From positions 287,209 to 351,208 of the forward strand of contig JAOTON010002094.1 of assembly GCA_034440635.1 (NCBI GenBank): DNA of 64,000 bases, in the 5' to 3' direction. This stretch comes from Lepas anatifera (lineage: Eukaryota > Arthropoda > Thecostraca > Lepadidae). Position numbers and translations under genes: made by a program. Below are positions 47,922 through 58,700 of this stretch, in pieces; within the stretch, counting starts at the first letter, position 1; each line of letters begins with the position of its first letter. A model generated the notes under the pieces. That model searched no databases and was not told the origin of the DNA. It saw nothing but the letters and a program-made list of their open reading frames with translations.

Positions 47922-47999
47922 ATTGCCTTCTCTCTCTCTCTAAAAAAATACTCAACAGTATTTCAAATTACCTACGTCTGTGCGTTAGGTAGGTCGTGA

Positions 48000-48730
48000 A
48001 TAAAACGTAAATGGCTTCAATTTCTTCAACAACATTCAACAACCGCACCACGCTTCGTTGTCGTCGACAACAACCAGAAGAATAATAAAGATAAAAAACA
48101 AGTGTGCGCCACTACTGTCTTTGAAGAAAAATTCAACTAAGCAGAAGTACAAGCTTTAGTAGCCTCAAGGCTAAAAAGTATTAAAAACCATGTGATAATT
48201 CAGTAAATTTTTATCTATTCCCTTACTAAACGTGATGCTGTACTATTTGTCTTTAGTGCGCCGTCTGCGGCTGCTCTTTATTTTTTGTCTATTACAAGCA
48301 AATATTGTTATTGGTATTGATAATTTTAAAATTTGATCTGTTTAAAATAATTGAAAGCCGTTTTAACACGAATCAAAGAAGAGATTTTTTGCTACTAGCC
48401 TTGCTTTTAACAGACCTATGCTTGGCCTCCATATTTAGAAATCCATACATGGACATTAGATTAGTTTGTGTCTCTATTGCTTTGGTTTGTGTGTGTGTGT
48501 GTTGGTTGGTTGTTGGGAAGGAAGGAAAGAAGAAGGAAGGAAGAGGGTTGCTTACTTACCTTATTGTTTTTGGAGAACTACCTAGGTATGTAAAACATTA
48601 ATTGTCAGTTACTTCATCCAGTGTATCAACTAGCATAATTCTTCATAAACAGCCAAAAACAGTCCTGTAGTCACATGGCAACTGCAAAAGTGATGTCAAA
48701 TTGCTCCTGTGCTTTGGTGATTTGATCTTA
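48000..48730. other. PIGZ-MED1 spacer, no gene recognised
   Basis: The sequence is A+T-rich, with a GT run and a GGAA-rich patch at about 48485-48545. No gene was seen. Confidence 0.45.
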
Positions 48731-49020
48731 AGGCTCTTGAGGGTATTTGTGTCCTGACCTTCCCTGATAAAACTTAGGTAAGCTTATTGATTAAATGTTT
48801 ATGGATGGACTGAAGGGAGGTGTGATACAGCTTGAATTTGGATTGATGTATAATTTCTTGGTACCTTTTAAGGGTTTAACATGCAAACGTTTCCTCAGAG
48901 AGCATTGTCAGATAATTGTGGCCGTTTTCATGATAGTAGGTAAGGATTTCCTGAAGCTATAGTTCATGCTTTATTTTGATTTGTTTATGTAATGATGATA
49001 TAAATTTGCTTAATATGTTT
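48731..49020. repeat. Right arm of a 290-bp inverted repeat
   Basis: This is the reverse-complement partner of 44739-45027. A 22-bp minisatellite starts about 40 bp after it. Its position 0.6 kb before the first MED1 coding exon places it in the MED1 upstream region. Confidence 0.88.
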
Positions 49021-49062
49021 GGCTTAATATGAATTGTACCTGTTGGGCTGTGTAACAGGTAC

Positions 49063-49535
49063 ACAGTCCAACAGGCTGAGTTGCACAGTCCAACAGGCTG
49101 TGCTGCACAGTCCAACAGGCTGAGCAGCACAGTCCAAAAGGCTGAACTGCACAGTCCAACAGGCTGAGCAGCACAGTCCAACAGGCTGAGCTGCACAGTC
49201 CAACAGGCTGAGCTGCACAGTCCAACAGGCTGAGTTGCACATTCCAACAGCTACACAGCCCAACAGGCTGAGCTGCACAGTCCAACAGGCTGAGCTGCAC
49301 ATTCTAACAGGCTGAGCTGCACAGGCTAGCAGGCTGAGCTCCACAGTCCAACAAGCTGAGCTGCACAGTCCAACAGGCTGAGCTGCACAGGCTAGCAGGC
49401 TGAGCTCCACAGTCCAACAAGCTGAGCTGCACAGTCCAACAGGCTGAGCTGCACAGTCCAACAGGGTGAGCTGCACAGTCCAACAGGCTGAGCTGCACAG
49501 TCCAACAGGCTGAGCTGCACAGTCAAGTAGGCTGG
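49063..49535. repeat. 22-bp minisatellite upstream of MED1
   Basis: About 21 units of CACAGTCCAACAGGCTGAGC (22 bp with the final TG) lie here, with variants such as GGCTAGCAGGCTGAGCTC. Read in the minus direction it is open as a Cys/Leu/Trp-rich repeat. I treat this as incidental. The array ends about 60 bp before the first MED1 coding exon and must lie in its promoter, 5' untranslated region or a 5' intron. Confidence 0.93.
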
Positions 49536-49596
49536 GCTGCAGAGGTAACTCACTGGGCTATTCTATTTTAACCAGGTCTCGACGGCGATCACCACC

Positions 49597-49710
49597 ATGG
49601 AGGACAAAACTGGCTGGAAGGCAGACATGCTAATGGAAAGGCTTCGAGCCAAGCAAGCCAACATCAGGACCCTGCAGGATACATCTAAAACTCTGAGACT
49701 TGCGCTGATG
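49597..49710 (+). CDS. MED1: MED1 coding exon 1
   Basis: The start ATG has a CCACCATGG context. 38 codons end at a GTGAGA donor in phase 0. TTCTATTTTAACCAG at 49561-49575 could be an acceptor for a 5' untranslated exon. Confidence 0.85.
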
Positions 49711-52700
49711 GTGAGAATAAATGTGAATATGGAGACCAATGGTGTGAGGCATCAATAGGTAAAACAAGCTCCTCTCATTGCTAATATGCAATGATAAAGG
49801 CTAGATGGCCCCACTGGATGCCTCAGAAGTATGTTTCTGTTGTAGGCAATGGTGTGCAGTCTGCAGGGTGAAACCAGTGTGATGAAAATGTGTTAGCCTT
49901 TAAAAGACGTCAGGATCCCAGCCTTCTAAGCTGTCCCTCAGCTGGCTTTCGGCGGCATCGCTGACGTGAGCACTGGGCGGTGTTGCTGACGCGTGCCGTG
50001 GGCGGCAGGACAAGCGTCAGGCGGTGGACGCTGCTGACCGCGCGCAGCTGCAGCGCTCGCTGGAGCTGCTGCAGCACAAGGTCAGACTGCACAGCCTGCA
50101 GGGCACCCTGGACCGACTGGAGGCCATCGCCAAACAGCTGGGGTAAGTCGGCGTGCTTCCCTGGGCGGGCTGCCATTGACCAGCGGGAGAGTGGGCCCGC
50201 TGTCGGTGAGCAGCGGGGAGAGTGGGCCCGCTGTCGGTGAGCAGCGGGGAGAGTGGGCCCGCTGTCGGTGAGCAGCGGGGAGAGTGGGCCCGCTGCCGGT
50301 GAGCAGCGGGAGAGAGTGGGCCCGCTGCCGGTGAGCAGCGGGAGAGTGGGCCCGCTGTCGGTGAGCAGCGGGAGAGAGTGGGCCCGCTGTCGGTGAGCAG
50401 CGGGGAGAGTGGGCCCGCTGTCGGTGAGCAGCGGGGAGAGTGGGCCCGCTGTCGGTGAGCAGCGGGAGAGAGTGGGCCCGCTGTCGGTGAGCAGCGGGAG
50501 AGTGGGCCCGCTGCCGGTGAGCAGCGGGGAGAGTGGGCCCGCTGTCGGTGAGCAGCGGGGAGAGTGGGCCCGCTGCCGGTGAGCAGCGGGAGAGAGTGGG
50601 CCCGCTGTCGGTGAGCAGCGGGGAGAGTGGGCCCGCTGTCGGTGAGCAGCGGGAGAGAGTGGGCCCGCTGTCGGTGACCAGCGGGGAGAGTGGGCCCGCT
50701 GCCGGTGAGCAGCGGCAGCCTGTGGCCAGCTCGGACATGCAGTTCTGCGGCAGTGACGACTAAACGGAAACAATCTCATAATTGCCAGCAGAGTGCTATG
50801 ATTCCAGAGAACGTATTTTGATAGTATTAGATGTACGCATAATTGCTTCTTTTCCGGTTACTGCCCTGTCTTAGCTATTACATGTGCGAGATCTTTATTG
50901 AGTCGTGTGCATGTCTACTATGCGCTGTTGGGTTGTGCAGCTGCGATGCCATCGCCTCAGCTCCACTAAGCATCTGCCTGATGGTGGCACCTGCTCGCCA
51001 GCATGAGCTACCGGGCGGGGCCCGGTCAGAGCTGCTTCATGGAGTGCGACATGTTCTACGTGGAGCTGGAGCTGCACGTTCCGTCGGGCCAGGTACGGGA
51101 GGCGCGGCTGCAGCACGAGGCCGACGCCTCGCCGCAGCCCTGCCCGGAGCTGGCGCAGTGTCTCACCTCCGGCGACTACCAGCAGTTCACCACCCACCTG
51201 GAGGGCCTGCTGGCGCTCTACAAGCTGAACGCCGACCGCAAGCTGAAGGCGCGGGCGTACCCGGCGCTGCGGGCGCTGGAGATGGACCTGACCAGGCTGG
51301 CGCAGATGCAGGCAGGCTCCGGCTTCGACACAGCTGCCCTGATACACCGCTCCCCCGTCGGCCTGGTACAGCCCCGCAGACTAGGTCAGTGACAACGCGC
51401 CCCTGTCAGCCTGGTACAGTCCCACAGACTAGGTCAGTGACACCGCGCCCCTGTCGGCCTGGTACAGCCTCGCAGACTAGGTCAGTGACACCGCTCCCCT
51501 GTCAGTCTGGTACAGCTCCGCCAGACTAGGTAAGTGACACTGTCCCTCTGTCGGTCTGGTACAGCCCCGCAGACTAGGTCAGTGACACTGTCCCTCTGTC
51601 GGTCTGGTACAGCCCCGCAGACTAGGTCAGTGACACTGTCCCTCTGTCAGTCTGGTACAGTCTCGGAGACTAGGTCAGTGACACTTTCCCTCTGTCAGTC
51701 TGGTACAGCCCCGCAGACTAGGTCAGTGACACTGTCCCTCTGTCGGTCTGGTACAGCCCCGCAGACTAGGTCAGTGACACCGCTCCCCTGTCAGCCTGGT
51801 ACAGTCTCGGAGACTAGGTCAGTGACACTGTCCCTCTGTCAGTCTGGTACAGCCCCGCAGACTAGGTCAGTGACACTGTCCCTCTGTCGGTCTGGTACAG
51901 CCCCGCAGACTAGGTCAGTGACACTGTCCCTCTGTCGGTCTGGTACAGCCCCGCAGACTAGGTCAGTTACACCGCTCCCCTATCAGCCTGGTACAGTCTC
52001 GGAGACTAGGTCAGTGACACTGTCCCTCTGTCAGTCTGGTACAGCCCCGCAGACTAGGTCAGTGACACTGTCCCTCTGTCAGTCTGGTACAGCCCCGCAG
52101 ACTAGGTCAGTGACACTGTCCCTCTGTCGGTCTGGTACAGTCTCGGAGACTAGGTCAGTGACACTGTCCCTCTGTCAGTCTGGTACAGCCCCGCAGACTA
52201 GGTCAGTGACACTGTCTCTCTGTCGGTCTGGTACAGCTCCGCAGACTAGGTCAGTGACACTGTCCCTCTGTCAGTCTGGTACAGCCCCGCAGACTAGGTC
52301 AGTGACACTCCCTATGTCAGTCTGGTACAGTCTCGCAGACTAGGCCAGTGACTCTGTCCCTCTGTCAGTCTGGTACAGTCTCGCAGACTAGGTCAGTGAC
52401 ACTGTCCCTCTGTCGGTCCGGTACAGTCTCGCAGACTAGGTCAGTGACACTGTCCCTCTGTCAGTCTGGTACAGTCTCGCAGACTAGGTCAGTGACACCG
52501 CGCCTCTGTCGGTCTGGTACAGCCCCACAGGCTAGGTCAGTGACACCGCACTTCTGTCGGTCTGGTATAGGCCCTCAGACTAGGTCAGTGACACTGTCCC
52601 TCTGTCGGTCTGGTACAGCCCCGCAGACTAGGTCAGTGACACCGCTCCCCTGTCAGCCTGGTACAGTCTCGGAGACTAGGTCAGTGACACGTCCCTCTGT

Positions 52701-55700
52701 CGGTCTGGCACAGCCCCGCAGACTAGGTCAGTGACACTGTCCCTCTGTCAGTCTGGTACAGTCTCGGAGACTAGGTCAGTGACACTGTCCCTCTGTCAGT
52801 CTGGTACAGCCCCGCAGACTAGGTCAGTGACACTGTCCCTCAGTCGGTCTGGTACAGCCCCGCAGACTAGGTCAGTGACACTGTCCCTCTGTCGGTCTGG
52901 TAGAGCCCCGCAGACTAGGTCAGTGACACCGCTCCCCTATCAGCCTGGTACAGTCTCGGAGACTAGGTCAGTGACACTGTCCCTCTGTCAGTCTGGTACA
53001 GCCCCGCAGACTAGGTCAGTGACACTGTCCCTCTGTCAGTCTGGTACAGCCCCGCAGACTAGGTCAGTGACACTGTCCCTCTGTCGGTCTGGTACAGTCT
53101 CGGAGACTAGGTCAGTGACACTGTCCCTCTGTCAGTCTGGTACAGCCCCGCAGACTATGTCAGTGACACTGTCTCTCTGTCGGTCTGGTACAGCTCCGCA
53201 GACTAGGTCAGTGACACTGTCCCTCTGTCAGTCTGGTACAGCCCCGCAGACTAGGTCAGTGACACTGTCCCTCTGTCAGTCTGGTACAGTCTCGCAGACT
53301 AGGCCAGTGACACTGTCCCTCTGTCAGTCTGGTACAGTCTCGCAGACTAGGTCAGTGACACTGTCCCTCTGTCGGTCCGGTACAGTCTCGCAGACTAGGT
53401 CAGTGACACTGTCCCTCTGTCAGTCTGGTACAGTCTCGCAGACTAGGTCAGTGACACCGCGCCTCTGTCGGTCTGGTACAGCCCCACAGACTAGGTCAGT
53501 GACACCGCACTTCTGTCGGTCTGGTATAGGCCCTCAGACTAGGTCAGTGACACTGTCCCTCTGTCGGTCTGGTACAGCCCCGCAGACTAGGTCAGTGACA
53601 CCGCTCCCCTGTCAGCCTGGTACAGTCTCGGAGACTAGGTCAGTGACACGTCCCTCTGTCGGTCTGGCACAGCCCCGCAGACTAGGTCAGTGACACTGTT
53701 CCTCTGTCAGTCTGGTACAGTCTCGGAGACTAGGTCAGTGACACTGTCCCTCTGTCAGTCTGGTACAGCCCCCAGACTAGGTCAGTGACACTGTCCCTCA
53801 GTCGGTCTGGTACAGCCCCGCAGACTAGGTCAGTGACACTGTCCCTCTGTCGGTCTGGTAGAGCCCCGCAGACTAGGTCAGTGACACCGCTCCCCTATCA
53901 GCCTGGTACAGTCTCGGAGACTAGGTCAGTGACACTGTCCCTCTGTCAGTCTGGTACAGCCCCGCAGACTAGGTCAGTGACACTGTCCCTCTGTCAGTCT
54001 GGTACAGCCCCACAGACTAGGTCAGTGACACCGCTCCCCTATCAGCCTGGTACAGTCTCGGAGACTAGGTCAGTGACACTGTCCCTCTGTCAGTCTGGTA
54101 CAGCTCCGCAGACTAGGTCAGTGACACTGTCCCTCTGTCGGTCTGGTACAGCTCCGCAGACTAGGTCAGTGACACTGTCCCTCTGTCGGTCTGGTACAGC
54201 CCCACAGACTAGGTCAGTGACACTGTCCCTCTGTCAGTCTGGTACAGCCCCACAGACTAGGTCAGTGACACCGCTCCCCTATCAGCCTGGTACAGTCTTG
54301 GAGACTAGGTCAGTGATACTGTCCCTCTGTCGGACTGGTACAGTCTCGCAGACTAGGCCAGTTACACTGTCCCTCTGTCGGACCGGTACAGCCCCGCAGA
54401 CTAGGTCAGTGACACTGTCCCTCTGTCGGTCCGGTACAGTCTCGCAGACTAGGTCAGTGACACCGCGCCTCTGTCGGTCTGGTACAGCCCCGCAGACTAG
54501 GTCAGTGACACCGCACTTCTGTCGGTCTGGTATAGGCCCTCAGACTAGGTCAGTGACACTGTCCCTCTGTCGGTCTGGTACAGCCCCGCAGACTAGGTCA
54601 GTGACACCGCTCCCCTGTCAGCCTGGTACAGTCTCGGAGACTAGGTCAGTGACACGTCCCTCTGTCAGTCTGGTACAGCCCTGCAGACGAGGTCAGTGAC
54701 ACCGCTCCCCTGTCAGCCTGGTACAGTCTCGGAGACTAGGTTAGTGATACTGTCCCTCTGTCGGTCTGGTACAGCCCCGCAGACTAGGTCAGTGACACTG
54801 TCCCTCTGTCGGTCTGGTACAGCCCCGCAGACTAGGTCAGTGACACCGCTCCCCTGTCAGCCTGGTACAGTCTCGGAGACTAGGTCAGTGACACTGTCCC
54901 TCTGTCGGTCTGGTACAGCCCCGCAGACTAGGTCAGTGACACTGTCCCTCAGTCGGTCTGGTACAGCCCCGCAGACTAGGTCAGTGACACCGCTCCCCTA
55001 TCAGCCTGGTACAGTCTCGGAGACTAGGTCAGTGACACTGTCCCTCTGTCAGTCTGGTACAGCTCCGCAGACTAGGTCAGTGACACTGTCCCTCTGTCAG
55101 TCTGGTACAGCTCCGCAGACTAGGTCAGTGACACTGTCCCTCTGTCGGTCTGGTACAGTCTCGCAGACTAGGTCAGTGACACTGCGCCTCTGTCGGTCTG
55201 GTACAGCCCCACAGACTAGGTCAGTGACACCGCACTTCTGTCGGTCTGGTATAGGCCCTCAGACTAGGTCAGTGACACTGTCCCTCTGTCGGTCTGGTAC
55301 AGCCCCGCAGACTAGGTCAGTGACACCGCTCCCCTGTCAGCCTGGTACAGTCTCGGAGACTAGGTCAGTGACACGTCCCTATGTCAGTCTGGTACAGCCC
55401 TGCAGACGAGGTCAGTGACACCGCTCCCCTGTCAGCCTGGTACAGTCTCGGAGACTAGGTCAGTGACACTGTCCCTCTGTCTGTCTGGTACAGCCCCGCA
55501 GACTAGGTCAGCGACACTGTCCCTCTGTCGGTCTGGTACAGCCCCGCAGACTAGGTCAGTGACACCGCGCTCCTGTCAGCCTGGTACAGTCCCGCAGACT
55601 AGGTCAGTGACACTGCGCCCCTGTCGGCCTGGTACAGCCCCGCAGACTAGGTCAGTGACACCGCGCTCCTGTCAGCCTGGTACAGTCCCGCAGACTAGGT

Positions 55701-58700
55701 CAGTGACACTGTCCCTCTGTCGGTCTGGTACAGTTTCGGAGACTAGGTCAGTGACACCACGTGCTGTTGTCAGATACGCTGTCGTGGCTTGCCGTGTGCT
55801 GGCCATTTTTCAGCTTTTGGAATTCTGGGCGAAGAAACCCTATTGACATTCTGACTCTGACTTAGAATTTGCCCTTCATTGCGAAGATATCTGAGCGTTT
55901 TGATTGTGAGGTCGGTTTCTGGGACGAGTCCCTCGATAACCCGACTGAGAGCCCACGCTGAGAAGCTGCACTTGCGATAGCTCATGAATTTTTTAATTGC
56001 CTTGCCACTGCACCCGAATGTGACCCGTATTGATTTGGAGTTTTTTGGCTTCCTCATGGAGAGGAAAAAGTTTCAAAAAAGGAAAAAATAAGTTACGTGA
56101 TCGACAATATTTTGAGACCATCTCATCATCAGATCGTAGAACTTGAAAAGCAAGAGGTCACCCCGCAGGAGCGGTGTGTTGTGTCGAGATTAGTTCCGTG
56201 CTTTGGTGTCGCCAGGTGTACGAGCAACTAGGTGGTGTTTGTGCCGTGCGTCCTCCGTGCGGGTATGCGCTTTTTCAGCCTTTTCGCGTTTTACGCGTTT
56301 TCAACACCTTTCTGCTTTTACGTCTGGTTATGGGTGACAACGTTGACCTCACGTTTGACCTCACGTCGCCACGCTGCCGCCTATCCACCCAGAACCAATA
56401 AATTAAGTGCCTTTCGACAGCTGAGATTCGTATTGTCTTAAAGGGAATGGATCACTTTTTCGAAATTCTAAAATTAATAGCTTATGAACAAAAGAGATCC
56501 GAAAATTAGGAAACCTCATTTCCCCCAAGTTTCATACGCTAAAAACAGAAATATATCCTCTTTTTAACAATTTGCGACGCTTCAAAATAAGTTTAAATAA
56601 TCAGTGAAATCCCAAACCTTGATCATACACTCGCTTTAAAACGAACATTTCAAGCATTTCAAGTCAATAAACATTGAAGCATCCTTGGAATGAGTGAGTA
56701 CCCAAGACCGTATAGCTTAGCATATAACCTATAACTTGTAATGAGCGAGTACCTTGCTCTCGGAGGTGGATTTCTGACTCGGCTGTGCCCGAATGAAACG
56801 CATGTGTTGCGATAGCTTTGTCGCACCGCGCAACAGGCATATTGCAGACTGGTTCAATCGCTAGCATGACATTTCCAGCGAATGGGCGGGGCTTAGGGCT
56901 TACGACCAATCATATTACTGCAGCCACAGGAAAGGTATTCCTTCAGGGTTTGAAATAATATATTAAGCCTTACTTCCTTGTAACTTTAGAGGGTGCGGAA
57001 ATTTTATATAGAGAGCTCTGGATGAAATTAAATATGCCAATAGTAGTTTCTCAACACTTCCTACAAAACTGTTATCTCAGTTCAAAACCTATTATAAAGG
57101 TGGGACACTCCCTTTAATTGGTTGTGAAAGTGTGGTCGGAAAGTCAACTTTGAGCGGAAAACGGAAAATTTCGAAAAGTACCTGCAAAATATAGCCTGAT
57201 AGTGGAAAACAGAATGCAGGCTCGAAACGAATGCCATGAACTTTGTTACGCTCGTAGTGTTATGTGGGAAGGCATGATTTTACCTTAATATTTATATCTG
57301 CTCTTATGCTTTTGTTTTATAGGCGTGAGTAGTCAAAAGCTGTTTGGAGTGGACATTGTTTGAATAGAATCTGGATGCTACTGTGGGAGGCAGTGTGGCA
57401 TGAGCGCCCCCGTGGCCGGCAGGTCACCCGATGCGGCTGACGTACATGGTGACGCCGTACCACCTGTTGGACGGCCAGCAGCGCTGTCTGCTGCCGCTCT
57501 CTGCCGAGACGGTGGCCGCCCGCCGGCTGGGCCTCTGGGCCGAGGTGCTGCTGCACAGCGCCACCGCCCACAAGCTGCAGACGGCGGCCCTCGTCAGTGT
57601 TGAGGAGCGCTCCGACGGCCAAAGGTAGCTCCGGCCGACTTCACTGCCACCAGGCTGGGGCCGCTCGCTGCACGCGCGGAGTGAACGCCCCCAACATTAC
57701 TTATGATACTGCTCATGTTTTGTCATTGTTTATATCTGTAGTTTGGGGGTTAGTGGAAAATATAGATGAATTGTCGTGTATTAAGAGAACCCGGCGCGTT
57801 TTGTACTGATTTTTAGGAGGGGGATTTAGGAAGCTGGGACGACTCGGCTACTGCGAAGCAGGGTTGGTACTGCCCACTACTCACCGACTGCGTATTTTTA
57901 GCGTTTTTTTAATGGATACAACCCACCCGGATTTTTTTCAAAATTCATTTTCTAGATGTCCCTGAGAAAAATGCTTGCCTTTATTGCGATTCACATCACT
58001 TTTAAAGCTACTAAGCCTTGGTGTGTGTAGAATATCCCAAACTTCATTCCAAGAATATTCGAAAGTGGATTGGGGAATTTTTGCCATCTTACCAGGAAAA
58101 TCATTCCCAAAAATTCACATGTAGTCCAAATTGCGCATTGTGCAGCATGAACTCATGATTTTTTCGCCGCAGGTAAAAGTTGCTGGATAAGAATAATACT
58201 ACCTCTGAATATGACGTTAGTTTTCCGTTTCATGCAGTTTTTCCAGAATTAAACCTAGATATTCATATATATATATGGAATTCATTAATTTATAAACATC
58301 TCTGCAGGGCCAAAATATGCCAAAGTAACAGTGCAGTCTCAGTTTGTGACTCTGACTGACTTTGGCCTGAGACACGCGAATAGTTACTTTGTCCAGCTCA
58401 TGAAACCTCTAAGGCTTATGGTGGTGGAGTAACATCGTGCTCTACTTCAGGCACGCAGCCAAGGTGGGGCGACCGCCACTCCCCTTGGCTGAGCTTAAGC
58501 ACTGTAAAGAGCTTCCCGCACAGCCTCCCGTCGTTTTCTGATGTATGTTCCCAAAGTTAATTATAAGAAAACGGACACCATCGGAATGCTTGTCACAGAG
58601 AGTCTCAATAGTTTATTATTCAAACTTTTATTCGTAAAATGCGTAGCATAACACGGCAGCGTAAGTCTGCTCCTGCACGATCTTGTCCAGGAATTTGGCG

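Larger units (their letters stand above)
45505..47930 (-). mobile_element. 5'-truncated, frameshifted non-LTR retrotransposon
   Basis: On the minus strand, a residual endonuclease C-terminus (ILDLVFSNEEG and GKSDHVTL) is followed by a linker and a complete reverse transcriptase. RT motifs are GFRPKRSCDTQM, AVYLDYRKAFDSVPHERL, SGVPQGSVLGPLLFVIFINDL and the active-site FADD. A CR1/Rex-like C-terminal region follows (LVPTLRNLGYVDRLKALDLPSLYHRRRRG). The element ends in a short ATATC-type tail, seen on the plus strand as (GATAT)n at 45505-45523. The 5' part of the endonuclease is absent. One frameshift near 46915 separates the two frames. It lies antisense to MED1, in the PIGZ-MED1 spacer. Confidence 0.9.

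Noticed and set aside
49024..49498. Cys/Trp/Leu-rich minus-strand ORFs (CSSACWTVQLSLLDC repeats)
   Set aside because: These are translations of the 22-bp minisatellite, open in overlapping frames, with no start context or domain.
49910..50779. 218-289-codon minus-strand ORFs rich in SPAAHRQRAH
   Set aside because: These are antisense to MED1 exon 2 and the 31-bp array, and are repeat artefacts.
51534..55846. Series of long ORFs encoding SVTLSLCRSGTAPQTR repeats, resembling a secreted repetitive protein
   Set aside because: They arise because the 48-bp unit is a multiple of three and stop-free in one frame. That frame is not the MED1 exon frame, and the array lies in intron 3.
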